The notes below the pieces were generated by a model. The model worked only from the letters and a program-made list of their open reading frames with translations, was not told where the DNA came from and searched no databases. This document shows positions 47,256-58,336 of a DNA stretch of 64,000 nt, piece after piece. The position numbers and the translations under genes are program-made. The DNA is taken from NCBI GenBank assembly GCA_019096065.1, contig JAGUCH010000003.1, positions 4,340,001-4,404,000 of the forward strand, read 5' to 3'. The number at the start of each line of letters is the position of its first letter. The stretch's first letter is position 1. This DNA comes from Paracyclopina nana (lineage: Eukaryota; Arthropoda; Copepoda; Cyclopoida; Cyclopettidae).

Positions 47256-47475
47256 TATTCCTCCGCAACTTTCTCAAAACGACTGTTATAGAGCACCTAG
47301 CTTTCATGGCGCGGTTGATTTGAAAGACTAATCCAAATAGCGTAGTGTTTACACAAAATCCTCCTCCAGTGCATACTTCCTCACTTTTTCCAGCATTTTT
47401 CACATCTGTTCATAAAAACTAAGCTACTACAGGCTTATGCGCCTAAGAAAGAAATCGTGCATTTATAGTATAATA

Positions 47476-49302
47476 TACAGTCTGTCTCGAGAATTTCTGT
47501 AACCCTTTGAAATCAAAAGTTTGTGTTAAAACTTCTGGAAATACTAGACACAATGGATACCGTTGGAAAGCTTGAAACTTAAGCCATCTTTTTTAGTTTT
47601 GAGATTTTTAAAAAGTATTAATTCAAATTTTGATTTAGACCACAAAATTGATAGTTACTCCAGATTCACGCCCATTTTCACTGATTTTTTTTTGATGAAT
47701 AGTCACTTTCACAAAAAAATTATTTAATCAATTTCACATAATATTGGTTAAACATTAGAGCTTCAAAAACAAAAAATCCCAAAGATGTGATGTTTAAAAC
47801 ACTAATTTTGAAACTTTTTTAGTAGGCAGTGGCCTTATTGTCTTTTTTTCTTTTTACTGAAAAATATTCTTTCCAATCATCCACCTTTCTGATGAGCCAG
47901 CACAGTGCTGCAAGATTTTTTTTCATGAAAAAAATAGCCAGGATTAGCATAGCTGAAAATTTGGTCAATAATAGCCCGTTTTGGCAAATTTGCTTTTTGG
48001 GAGAAAAATTAAGGGCACCTCAGGAAAATTAAGTTTTCTCATTTTTTACTTTTAAGGAAAACCTTCGCAGAATTTTCAATAACCACTCTAGCGGCACCGA
48101 GAGCTTTTTGAAAATCTTATGGACCATCTTGAGGGGCTACCCCTAGATAGTCACCATGCCAAAGGGTTTTGCCCTTGGGCCCCTGGGAGGGGAGATATTG
48201 GCCCTTAAAGTTTTGGGAAATTCTTATGAAGTAAAACTTTGGGCCCCCCTCACGGCCCTGTGAAGCAACTTTTATCCACCCATTTTTTGGTCATTGTTGG
48301 GCCCCCTAAGGGTGCCTCTGGAAATGGGATAAAAGTTGTTGCCCTGCATGCCCACCATGCTCCAAGGGGCAAAATGCAAATTTTAGGGGATAACTTTGGA
48401 GCAAAAGTGAGGGAACTCCCCCCGGTTGAATTTTGTTCATTTTTTGCACAGAGTCAGTCAAAGATGAGTACTTTCAAATAAAAAAATAAAAAAATGGTCC
48501 ATTTTTGTTTGGAGCCAGATATTGTCCGTCAAAGTTTTGCTAATTTTAGCCACAATAACTTTGTTTAACAGACTTCAGATTCATGACCTAAAAATGAAAT
48601 TTTATTATAATAATAATATGTTGTTAACATTTTTTATTATAGTCATTTTTGGTTTTGGCAGCATCTGGGGGTACTTCCTTAATAAAAAGTTTTAGGATTT
48701 TTGGTTTAATTATAAAACCTTAGTTTCTGAATGATAAAATGAAAATGCATGAACTGGAAATGAAATTTTATAAAATATGGGGTATAAGGAGCAACTTTTA
48801 TTATTGTCATACTTAGGTGTTCTCAATTTTAGGGGCAGTTATTTGATAAAAACTAATACATTTACTGTTAAAGTACCCCCAAAAATGATCCAACACTATA
48901 ATGACAAAAATAAAAGTTGTAGAATATACCACATATTTATAATAAAATTTCATTTTTGGATCAATATATATAAGTTCATTTAGCAAATAGATAAGTTTAA
49001 ACAAGACTGATGTATGTTTATTATAAAAGTATCTTAAAACGCAATCAAACCTCATTTTAGTAAAAATAAAAGTTGCTTGCCACAACCAATAATTGTAATA
49101 AAATGTCATTTTTGAAGGTGAAAAATGAATTATGTAAATTAAAATTATGTAATGTAATTAAAATTTCTTTTATCCATTGAAGCAAAAAAAAGATGGCGAA
49201 AGATTCAAGCTTTCGAATGATATCCATTGTGTCAAATATTTCCCGAATTTGTCACACAACTTTTGATTTCTAAGTGTAAGGAAATCTCCGGGACAGTCTG
49301 TA
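47476..49302. mobile_element. Non-autonomous mariner-like element with long TIRs
   Basis: Terminal inverted repeats of about 119 bp at 47476-47594 and 49184-49302 match closely: both start TACAGTCTGTC or TACAGACTGTC and share GACACAATGGATA and AAGCTTGAA-type words. TA dinucleotides at both ends fit a TA target duplication, as in Tc1/mariner. The interior of 1.6 kb has no transposase frame; an inner segment (about 48067-48960) has a second copy at about 55045-55915. Confidence 0.75.
48067..48960 (+). repeat. Core repeat shared with 55045-55915, copy 1
   Basis: Begins near CAGAATTTTCAATAACCA and includes GAGAGCTTTTTGAAAATCTT and GCCAAAGGGTTTTGCCCTTG. It is largely collinear with the copy in the cyclase intron, with small indels. 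Confidence 0.8.
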
Positions 49303-49375
49303 TAGTCAATTCAGTAGAGTTTAATTGAAAGAAAGGAAATTTGGATGAAGGATTACCTGAGGAAGCCTATAATGC

Positions 49376-49995
49376 ATTTACATCACATTGACTTGGCAAA
49401 GGACCTAACCCAAACTACTTACAACACCCCAGAATTATATATTTTCTGAAAGCTTATGTCCCAAGGGTTCATTTGGTGATAAAATAAAAATCCTGGCCTA
49501 TCGCTTCCAATAACATAAAATTTTTAAAAACGTTTTGCGCAATAATGGCTCATTTTTTGGGGGTAATTAGCTTCAATGACCCCCACTAAAATTCAAAAAT
49601 AAAACTTAAGTTACTTAATAGTAAAATCGCTAGGATGAACAGAAACGGAGATAAAGCGATGCTAAAAGTAGATTACTGCCAACTTGATTAATTTTGCATA
49701 ATAAGTTTGGCAGCAAATATCTCAATTTGAGTGCATTTTACAGACTTGCTTATGAAATAAAAAAAGTTAGACATACTTTTTTCACAGGGGGTCATTGCTA
49801 TTTATAATCTCAAAAAATATTAAACTGTAGGTGCTAGACGTTTTCGAAAATTTTATGTTATGGGAAGCCATAGGCCAGGATTTTTAAATTACTACCAAAT
49901 GAACCCTAAAAACATAAGCTTTCAGAAAATGTATATTTTTTGGGTGTTGTAAAGAGTTTGGGTTAGTACCTCCTTCAAGTCAATGTGACATATGA
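49376..49995. mobile_element. MITE with about 155-bp inverted repeats
   Basis: The arms at about 49376-49530 and 49835-49995 are reverse complements sharing TCACATTGACTTG, CTAACCCAAACT, TTTTCTGAAAGCTTATG, GGTTCATTTGGT and AATCCTGGCCTAT. The central 300 bp is non-coding. The TSD was not resolved. Confidence 0.75.
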
Positions 49996-50531
49996 GCGCT
50001 ATATTGAGGTGACCTTCATCATGCTCTGTGAATTTCCGTGAAACGCTAAACGGCACAATCGGTTATTAACCTAGAAGGTGTTAGCTTCAAAATTACACGT
50101 AAACAATGGGATTTCCCCGATTCGATTCGTCGAAATCCACGGTTCTTCCCCCGTTTTTTTCCGTTTCCTGGCGCGCTCGCGGGTCGACCTTAAAAATGAG
50201 CCAAAGCTGAAAGCATCCGCGATCAGTTTTCTCGCATCTGCTCGCCGCTGCACAGTCATCGTCAGCTGACTGTTGACTCAGCTCAACACAACATTGACCA
50301 CTTCAACAGCATCCGTGACCGTGAAGCAAGCTACAAAACATCCAAGAACTGATATCGTGAGTCATGTTGAACGCGCATCTGTTTGAAAAAGTGGCAAGCA
50401 GTGAAATTAACATGCAGTGAGCTGATGAAGCAAAAAAGGCTTGAACAAAGGCCGTCCTTTGTTGCGCGAAAATAAGGTCACTGACGATGACACCTGGTCG
50501 ATGTCAGTTTATAACACGCAACCAAAGGAAA
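49996..50531. other. 5' region of the SID-1 gene
   Basis: No gene is seen. It contains a GTGAGT donor-like word near 50357, so a non-coding first exon is possible. Confidence 0.3.
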
Positions 50532-53048
50532 ATGTGGCTCGCTCCGCTGATTTTGGCCTTGATTGGCCTTGCGAAAAGCCAAGTCCTCAATAACGACCCA
50601 TTTAGGGGAGCGGTGGAAATTCACGTGCGAGGAAAGGCCTCGTTTTCGTTTGCCGTCGACAGCTCGCAATACCAAACAAACGTCAGCTCAAATATTGCCA
50701 TAAGAGCGAGGCTGCGTCAAGGCCGAAAAGTCAACATGGTCGTGCTCTATGGCAGCCAATCTGAATCTTGCATATTGAAGGATAGCAGTTACACTTCCAT
50801 CACATTGTGCCATGATGACGCGGACACGTTCAACTCCATTCACATCCTCATCCACTCGTTCAACAGCTCCGATGACAACATCATCGACTTGGAGGCCAAG
50901 TGGGAAGACATCGCCCTTGACCTTGGATCCGAGCGAACCGCCCTGGTAACCCAAAGTATTCCAGCCACCTATCTAGTCCTCCACACTGCCCACTCACATC
51001 GCAAGGACCGGTTTGTCCTCGACGTTGAGACTATCGGTACCGAGGCCGAGGCGAATGTTTGCATGATCGTTGCTGTCTTCAATAAGCAATGTCCCTTGCA
51101 TTCTCGATCTGACAACGCGAGGAGTGCCGAGATGTGGACAACGGCTCTCAAGTCGGCCACCTTGACCATCAGGGCGGACAAGTTTTGCTTTGAGGACAAC
51201 TTCTACGTGTCTATTGTTGTTCTTCCGGACGATGTTCCATGCACCACGCGAGCCGATCACGGAGATGAGTGTCACAAGTCTTCCAATTCTTCTTTGTCAG
51301 CCTCAGAAAGACAGAAACACATCCGGGTATCGATAAGAAAGGCGAAGCCTCCTTCCACATATGTCATTCCCATAGTCGTAGCAATGCTCTGCATGGCGAT
51401 CATTGTCGCTGCAAGCTTCTTTTTTATTTGCTGCAAGTCTTATGGGCAGCCTCATGACCAAAGTCATGCAACCGAATTGGCCTGCAAAGTGCCGATTGAT
51501 GAGGAAAATATAGATCCCGACTCAATGATGGGATTGGTCAATGGGAACAGGGATGTCCCTGATGGCCTACTAGACCCCGACGAAGCAGCTAAAGAGCTTT
51601 GTGATAGCTGCAGGGATACAGTGCACTGCCGAGACTCTGTCAGGAGGAAGCGCATTGAACGTGGCCTCAATAGGCTGAAAGACAAACCAACCTTGGCAGA
51701 TACTGCCAAACTCTTAGAAAATGACTGGTTCCGGAGGAATCGATCCAGAGTCTACATATACTTGGTTCCGCTCATTTCCATCTACTACTTTGTGCCTGCC
51801 ATCCAATTCGCGTTTCAGGCCAAGGAAAACGAAGAGATGACCGGATCGATGGACTTGTGCTATCACAACTTTAAATGTGCGAGGCCTTGGTGGATCTTCA
51901 GTGACTTCAACCATGTCATTAGCAACATGAGCTATGTCCTCTTCGGAGCTGCATTCATCATATTGGTGTTTATCAAGTCGATGAAGTTACCCCAGAACAA
52001 TGATCCCAAGAAAGATCATCTCGCCAATGCCACTGGATTGCTGCAGCAGTTGAGCATTTTCAAGGCCATGGGATTTACCCTAATGGCTCAGGGTTTCTTC
52101 AGCGTCTGCTATCATGTCTGCCCTACCAATTTGAGCCTCCAATTTGACACAACGATGATGTACATCATCTGCACGCTTTGCTTTGTCAAGCTCTACCAGT
52201 TCCGTCATCCAGATGCAACTGCAAACGCCTACTCGACATTTGGTATCCTGGGAGTCCTGGTACTTTTGGAGGCTCTTGCTCTCTACTCTTCATCCTGGAT
52301 TGTCTATGGAATCTTCCTTGTGTCCTACATTTGCATGACTGTTTTCATTGCCTTTGATTGCTACTACATGGGTGTCGGAAGAATGGACTGGAAGATGGTT
52401 TTCGCTTTCACGAAGGACATTTTGTGCAACTGGAAAGCAGTGAGAAAGGCTCCTGAGCCAACAGGTGATGAGATCGACGGTGGAAGGCTGGAAAAGTTGG
52501 CCAACAAACTTCAGTTGGAGCGAATCAAGTTCCCCAAGAGATTCGCATTTGCCCTGGTTTTTTGCTTTGTCAACTTCTCATATGCAGCTTACGTTGCATA
52601 CTCTAAAATCAAGGAGCCTAAGAAAAACGTTACCCACGTGGTCCTCAACATTTTGGCCGGCAATTTGTTCCTCTACCTACTCTACTACATTATTCGCAAG
52701 AACTGCACCAAAACGACAGAGTCTGAGTACATTGGCAAAGTCTACTGGCTCGAATACAAAGGGTGCAAAATTCCATCGCTATTTTCACCCGGCACTTTAT
52801 TCGCCATACTGGCTATCGTCTTTGCGGTGATAGCTGGCACATTTTACGCCATGCGTTCTGCCAACCGCAATTTGACCCCGGCAGAATCGAGACTTCTCAA
52901 CACAGAATGCACGATTATGGACTTTTATGACGCACATGACTTATGGCACTTTTTCAGTGCTGCGGGGATTTACATGGCATTCCTTGCTCTCCTTACTGTG
53001 GACGACGATATTCTTTCTGTGCCAAGGGATAAAATTGATGTTTTTTAA
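50532..53048 (+). CDS. SIDT1: SID-1 / SIDT family transmembrane protein
   Basis: An uninterrupted 838-residue ORF. A signal peptide (MWLAPLILALIGLAKSQ) leads to an N-glycosylated two-module ectodomain (about 18-275), the first membrane span at about 276-302, a cytosolic loop (about 303-410), then about ten further spans. Hallmarks of the family and the wider CREST superfamily are present: FSDFNHVISNMSYVLFGAAF, the YHVCP segment, and DAHDLWHFFSAAGIYMAF near the C terminus (metal-binding His). SID-1/SIDT proteins move dsRNA or cholesterol-linked cargo across membranes and support systemic RNAi in nematodes. The length fits the family (about 780-860). The intronless structure is unlike most neighbours. 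An in-frame ATG at 50487 was rejected because it buries the signal peptide. Confidence 0.92.
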   Translation: MWLAPLILALIGLAKSQVLNNDPFRGAVEIHVRGKASFSFAVDSSQYQTNVSSNIAIRARLRQGRKVNMVVLYGSQSESCILKDSSYTSITLCHDDADTFNSIHILIHSFNSSDDNIIDLEAKWEDIALDLGSERTALVTQSIPATYLVLHTAHSHRKDRFVLDVETIGTEAEANVCMIVAVFNKQCPLHSRSDNARSAEMWTTALKSATLTIRADKFCFEDNFYVSIVVLPDDVPCTTRADHGDECHKSSNSSLSASERQKHIRVSIRKAKPPSTYVIPIVVAMLCMAIIVAASFFFICCKSYGQPHDQSHATELACKVPIDEENIDPDSMMGLVNGNRDVPDGLLDPDEAAKELCDSCRDTVHCRDSVRRKRIERGLNRLKDKPTLADTAKLLENDWFRRNRSRVYIYLVPLISIYYFVPAIQFAFQAKENEEMTGSMDLCYHNFKCARPWWIFSDFNHVISNMSYVLFGAAFIILVFIKSMKLPQNNDPKKDHLANATGLLQQLSIFKAMGFTLMAQGFFSVCYHVCPTNLSLQFDTTMMYIICTLCFVKLYQFRHPDATANAYSTFGILGVLVLLEALALYSSSWIVYGIFLVSYICMTVFIAFDCYYMGVGRMDWKMVFAFTKDILCNWKAVRKAPEPTGDEIDGGRLEKLANKLQLERIKFPKRFAFALVFCFVNFSYAAYVAYSKIKEPKKNVTHVVLNILAGNLFLYLLYYIIRKNCTKTTESEYIGKVYWLEYKGCKIPSLFSPGTLFAILAIVFAVIAGTFYAMRSANRNLTPAESRLLNTECTIMDFYDAHDLWHFFSAAGIYMAFLALLTVDDDILSVPRDKIDVF

Positions 53049-53270
53049 GGTACACATTCAGATCTGTTAGAAAATCTCACTACAACGAACAAATCAACGC
53101 TTAAACAAATATATATCGATCAATATAATGTATGAGCAATTATGTGAGAGATCTTCCAAAAAAATGCTAACAGGTGAAACTTTGCGCTGCGTTGGCACCA
53201 CAGTGCTTGCACAGGTGAACAACAGTTAGTTTCTCCATCGATAGCTGCAGCAACAGGATTTTAAAATGCT

Positions 53271-54610
53271 ATGAAAATGGTGCTGACACTGGAAAAGCTC
53301 AGAAGAACTTACAAATCTGTGATATCAGTTGCATTTCGAAGCTTGTCACTGAACCGAGTCATCCTTATTTTTGCCTTTGTGTTCCTTACCTCACTTCTAA
53401 CCCACGTGAACCAGCATCAACTACAGAGTGATGATCTTTTTGACTATAACAATTATGGCTCCAACATCAATCTGCCAGTCAACAAAACCAGATTCAGGGA
53501 CGTTCCACAGTCCAAGTTAAAAAACATTCTGTTCTGGAATGATGCATATGGGGTGAGGACATATGATGTGGGTTTTGGCCGAGAGCACTTTTACACCAAC
53601 AAGTGTCCTGAGACGAGGTGTTACACCACCTCCAATCGCTCCTACTTGAAATCCGTTGAGGATTTTGATGCCATAGTCATACACCAGCGAGGCATTGAGT
53701 GGAATGATTTGCCTACCAAAAGGAAGGCATCCCAAAGGTAAGTTAATTTCAACAACTATTGTTCAAAGCTTTATACTCTGATTCAAGGTACGTCCATTGG
53801 GTGGTTGAGTCAGCGCAGTATTTATATATGGACATTCATGACCTGGACGGCTACTTCAATTGGACAATGACGTATAAGCAAAATTCAGACTTTTACCTTC
53901 CGTATGGGCGTGTGGTGCAAGTCAAGCCTCATCCTCCGTTGGGATCTCCAGAGCTGGAAAAGCTCATTCAAGAATTCGGAGAACAGAATCGGCATTTGGC
54001 CCACAACAGGACTGAAAACAAGGCCGCTTGGTTCGTGTCCCATTGTGCCACTCAGGCCAGAAGGGAGAAGTTTGCCAAAGAGATGCAGAACTACATGACT
54101 CTTGAGGTGTATGGCAAATGCGCCAAGCATTACCATCCCACGGGAAAGCGCAAAACTTGCTCAAGAGAAAACGAGTGGGATTGCTACAGGATGCTCGAAA
54201 GCAATTACAAGTTTTACTTGTCCTTTGAAAACTCCGTCTGCTCAGATTACGTGACTGAAAAGTTCTTCAACATCCTTAAATACGACGTGATTCCGATTGT
54301 CTTCAATGGTGCGAAATTGAGCACATATGCGCCCCCACATGCGGCCATTGATGCTCTGGACTTTGAGTCCCCGAGAAAGCTGGTCAAGTTCCTGGAAGCT
54401 TTAGCCAAAGATGATGCACTCTACGCCTCATACTTTTGGTGGAGAGACTACTACGAGCTGAGGAACAGAGCTGAAGATCGAGCTCAAGCCTACTGTGATC
54501 TGTGTGCCAGGCTCAACAATCCTACTGAGCCACGTAAAGTCTACGAAGATATGAATGCATGGTGGGTCACAGACTCGAAATGTCGAAAGTTTTCGCCTAA
54601 ACAAGATTAA
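53271..54610 (+). CDS. Alpha-1,3-fucosyltransferase (GT10)
   Basis: Exons 53271-53737 and 53788-54610 encode 429 residues. It has a type II Golgi topology, with a signal anchor at about 26-45. The GT10 signature FYLSFENSVCSDYVTEKFFN lies in the C-terminal half, with the KNILFWNDAYG and HWVVESAQYL segments typical of the N-terminal part of the fold. Enzymes of this family transfer fucose from GDP-fucose to GlcNAc (Lewis-type or core alpha-1,3). The length and cysteines in the tail fit the invertebrate FucT group. The stop codon lies 13 nt from that of the convergent cyclase gene, so the 3' UTRs must overlap or be minimal. Confidence 0.9.
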
Positions 54611-54623
54611 CAGAAATTAAACT

Positions 54624-57600
54624 TTATAGAATGTTACAAACAGTTGTGGAATTGCACATGGCTCCATTTTTGGCCATCAAATCCATAATATCATCATCGT
54701 TGAAGGGGTCCTCTAGGGTTTTGGCTTCCAAAGCATGTTGAATTTTGGCATGTTTGAACCTAAAATATTGTAGAGTTTAAAAAAGTGGCAAGTTTCGAGA
54801 AAAATCATTTATTACTTGGCGTAGGCTCTCAGGACAGGAGCAACAGGAACTTTGATATGATCTTGCTTTGAGTCCAGAATGAAGGCAGGCTTGTCAAGCT
54901 CTTCATTGACGAAGGATGGAGCATTTGAGTACCTGCACGTGGCTGTGAGCTTTTTCTTGAAGCTACCGCACATCAATATTCTCCCAGGTGGGCACAAGCT
55001 AGAGTATTTCTCAACCTACCAAATGTAAAGTAGCAATTAAAGAAAGCATACACAGAATTTTCAATAATCATAGTGCACCGAGAGCTTTTTGAAAATCTTA
55101 TGGACCATCTTGAGGGGCTATATGTATAGTCACCATGCCAAAGGGTTTTGCCCTTGGGCCCCTGGGAGGGGAGATATTGGCCCTCAAAGATTTTGGAAAT
55201 TCTTATGTAGTAAAACTTTGGACCCCTCTCACAGCCATGAGAAGCAACTTTAGCCTACCCATTTTTAGGCCCCCTGAGGGTGTCTTTGGAAATGGGATAA
55301 AAGTTGTCGTCATGCATGCCCACTGTGCTCCAAGGGGGAAAATGGGAATTTTAGGGGTTTTAACTTTGGAGCTAAATTGAGAAAAATTCCACCAGATAAA
55401 TTTTGTTCATTTTTTTGCACAAAGTCAGGCAAAGAAGAGTACTTTCATATAAAAAATGGTTCATTTTTGCTTGAGTTTTGTCCGTCAAAGTTTGCTAATT
55501 TCTGCCTGTACATATATACATGCAATTCAAGAGATAAGAATGTTATTTTTATTTTAATATGTTCTTAACAATATTTATTACGGTCATTTTTGTTTTGGCA
55601 GTGTCTGGAGGTAATTCTTTAATGAACATTTTAAGATTTATGGAAAAAAATGGTTTCATTTTGAAACCTTAGTTTCTTTGTGATAAACTATAGATCCATG
55701 ATCTGAAAATGAATTTTTTTTATAATTATTAATATGGGGTATGAGGAGCAACTTTTGTAATTGTCATACTTGGGTAATCTCAATTTTAAGGGCAGTTATT
55801 TTACAAAAACTTAAACGCTTACTGTAAAAGTACCCCAAAAAATGATCAAACACTATCACGACAAAATAAAAGTTGTTCAAATCTATAAGTTTTAACAACA
55901 CTGATGCAGTGAAAATAAAAGTCGAATGGGTAAATCTGCACAAATGTGTTGTTCATGCAATAACCGTGGTCAGAACACTTACAGCAGGGATGGAGTTTCC
56001 AAGCAAGACAAATTTCGGAATTGTATTTCCAATTATGGCAGACACAACTGGCCCATTAAACAGGCCAATTTGGAATTTGATCATAACCCTTCGTTTTGTG
56101 GAGGGATCCCTGAGAGATTCTTCTGCTGCATCTCTCAAATCAAGTGCCAAAGTAGCCACTCTTTCTGCTGAATCTTCATCCCTGTCATCAAAAAAGGCAA
56201 TCATTTACCGCAAATGATATTTAAATATGATACAAACCCTTCTGTAAGTCCTCCTGCTGCCAAATACCCATCCACTGTCTCCACTCTAGTCACACTGTTT
56301 TTCTTTGACAAATGATCAAAAGCTGACAAAGCATTGTCAAGAAGCTCAATGAACTTTTTAGGAGCTAAATATGTGGCTTTGCAGATGTTGTCAAATTCAA
56401 AGATTTGAGCCCAAAGCAACGAGGCATCCTTGTGGATATGGACTGCAAATAAATTCAATCAATCATATAGATGGAAAAAAGAGATAATATTTTGCATCAC
56501 CTGGTGCTTCATCCACTAGTTCTCTAACCAGTTTGGGAATCCACACGACTCTCCTTAGCTCGTTTTCCTCATGCAAGTTTTTGAATTTTCCCTCAATTTC
56601 CTCCAATTTTTCAGCCGTTTTGATCGCCAAATTGTCAGTCATTTTTTTCTCAAACTAAATATGCATTTCATGAATACCACAACGTTCAGCATGCGTTAAT
56701 TGATCAGCTATGAAAAACACTTTGTACCTGTTTCTGTATAAAAGCCATCATGATGTCTCTTGAAAGATCGTGAGTCGACATATCACTAATAAACAGCCCA
56801 TTTTCTATCATTCTCTTCAAGTTGGGAATGATCGGGCAGCCCAAAAACAAAATTTTTCGCCATTCCTCAATGAAGATGAGTTGACCTTTGATTTGCAGCT
56901 TGTACTCGTCATCTAGGGAATTGTCAAGTTCATCATGATCACCAGTAGCTTTTGTTGCCACAGGCTCGGGAACGCTTTGCAACTTGTACTTTTTCAGCCT
57001 ACCCGTCTTCTTAACATTTGCCAGTAATTGAAAAACGAAAACGTTGTTAGTTTTAGTCAGCAAAACTTCCCACTTCACTTCAACCAATGGCCTTTCCAGC
57101 TTGAAAAATTGGATCAATGGCTGGCCTTAAAATATCATCAGTTCATGCAATAATATTACGATTTTTCATTTTTTAGCCAAGCGACAGGATTACCTACGCA
57201 GTCAGGAATTATTCTTCGCAACGCGTTTCCAACGACGTTGATGTTGAGCTGGTCATTGAATAATACCGAAAAGGGAAAAACCTCAAACAGAGCAAAAGCC
57301 TTGAAGGCCAACGATGACTCGACCCGCTTTTGCATTGCCTCTTGATGCTTGATGAATGCAGTATTATCAAACTCCAGCCTACGACAATAAGTTTTCATAG
57401 CAAAAAAGGGTGATGGGGAAAGTTGCCTGAAATTACTTATATTTGACGTAAACGGTGTCAAATTGAATTTCTTGCTTCACTGGCTTCATAGTAATAACTT
57501 TGTTGAAGAACACCTTTGAGATTTCTTTCATTTGGCCGACAGTGTAATGGGTGTAGCCTCTGCGTTTAGACCGATAAACCAGGCACATACCTTTTTTAAA

Positions 57601-58094
57601 AAAAAGTTGTGTCATAGGATAATAACAAAGCTTTTTTGTGCTTATTCACCTGTGGGGCTTTCGGATTCAACGAAAAACGAAGGAGCTTTCATGTGGGTAA
57701 ACATTTCGCCCAAATAATGGTGAACGTTGTCCAAATTCATGACGAATTCTCGATATTCTCTACCAATGAGGGAAGTCAATTGGTCGAACTTATAAGACTC
57801 GACAAATTTAACAAAAGAGATTCCGACGCCTTCGAAAAACTCTTCTTCGTTGATGCCCAAGGACTGAGCCGCTTTCTTCCCCACTCGGGTCCATAAATTT
57901 TCAGGGTATCTTTTCGTCACATCAATTGAAGGATCATTGACGGCGATGCTCTAAGAAGCAAGCAAATTCATAAAGAGTGCAATTTTCAAAAATATTTCAA
58001 TAGTAATTACCTGATAGATTTCGTTGTATCTCTTCTCATTTGTTAGCTTTTTCAAGTGGAAAAGCTCGTTACCAATAATTAGGCCGTAAACCAT
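54624..58094 (-). CDS. GUCY1B2: Soluble guanylate cyclase beta2-like, degenerate catalytic domain
   Basis: Ten exons (58011-58094, 57650-57950, 57437-57590, 57194-57378, 56728-57125, 56501-56654, 56238-56442, 55983-56181, 54816-55015, 54624-54759) encode 671 residues. The H-NOX heme domain (about 1-185) keeps the proximal His (NLDNVHHYL, His105) and the YxSxR motif (YRSKR). H-NOXA (about 205-370) has LEFDN and FIEEWRKILFLGCP; a coiled coil follows. The cyclase domain is degraded: LFSD is replaced by LLWAQ, VETxGDxY has lost a residue, the guanine-binding Cys is Val, and Asn/Arg are Pro/Lys. It ends CNIL, a CaaX box of geranylgeranyl type; vertebrate beta2 also ends in a CaaX motif. It is head to head with an intact-looking paralogue. 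Intron 8 carries a transposon fragment. Confidence 0.85.
55045..55915 (+). repeat. Core repeat, copy 2, inside a cyclase intron
   Basis: Largely collinear with about 48067-48960 but without the terminal inverted repeats. It fills most of the 967-nt intron 55016-55982, far longer than the other introns of this gene. Confidence 0.8.
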
Positions 58095-58336
58095 ATTTTG
58101 CCTTGACGAGCCGCGAATGAAAAATGATATGTAGAGGGTCCCTTACATAAAGGGCCAACCTTGCCTCACGCCAATCCCTCCTTGGATGCCAATAAGGACA
58201 AGATAGATGATGCCTTTGCCACACGCAGAGACCTTGATTCTGATTCATGAGATATCGTATTCTCCATCCTGGATCCCAACATGCAATCTCGTAATTGAAA
58301 AAAAAGGCTCAGTCCTGATCCATAAAGGCTTGCAAG
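58095..58336. promoter_or_regulatory. Shared 5' region of the cyclase pair
   Basis: 242 bp between divergent ATGs. Co-regulation of the two subunits is inferred from this arrangement. No clear core element is seen. Confidence 0.5.
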
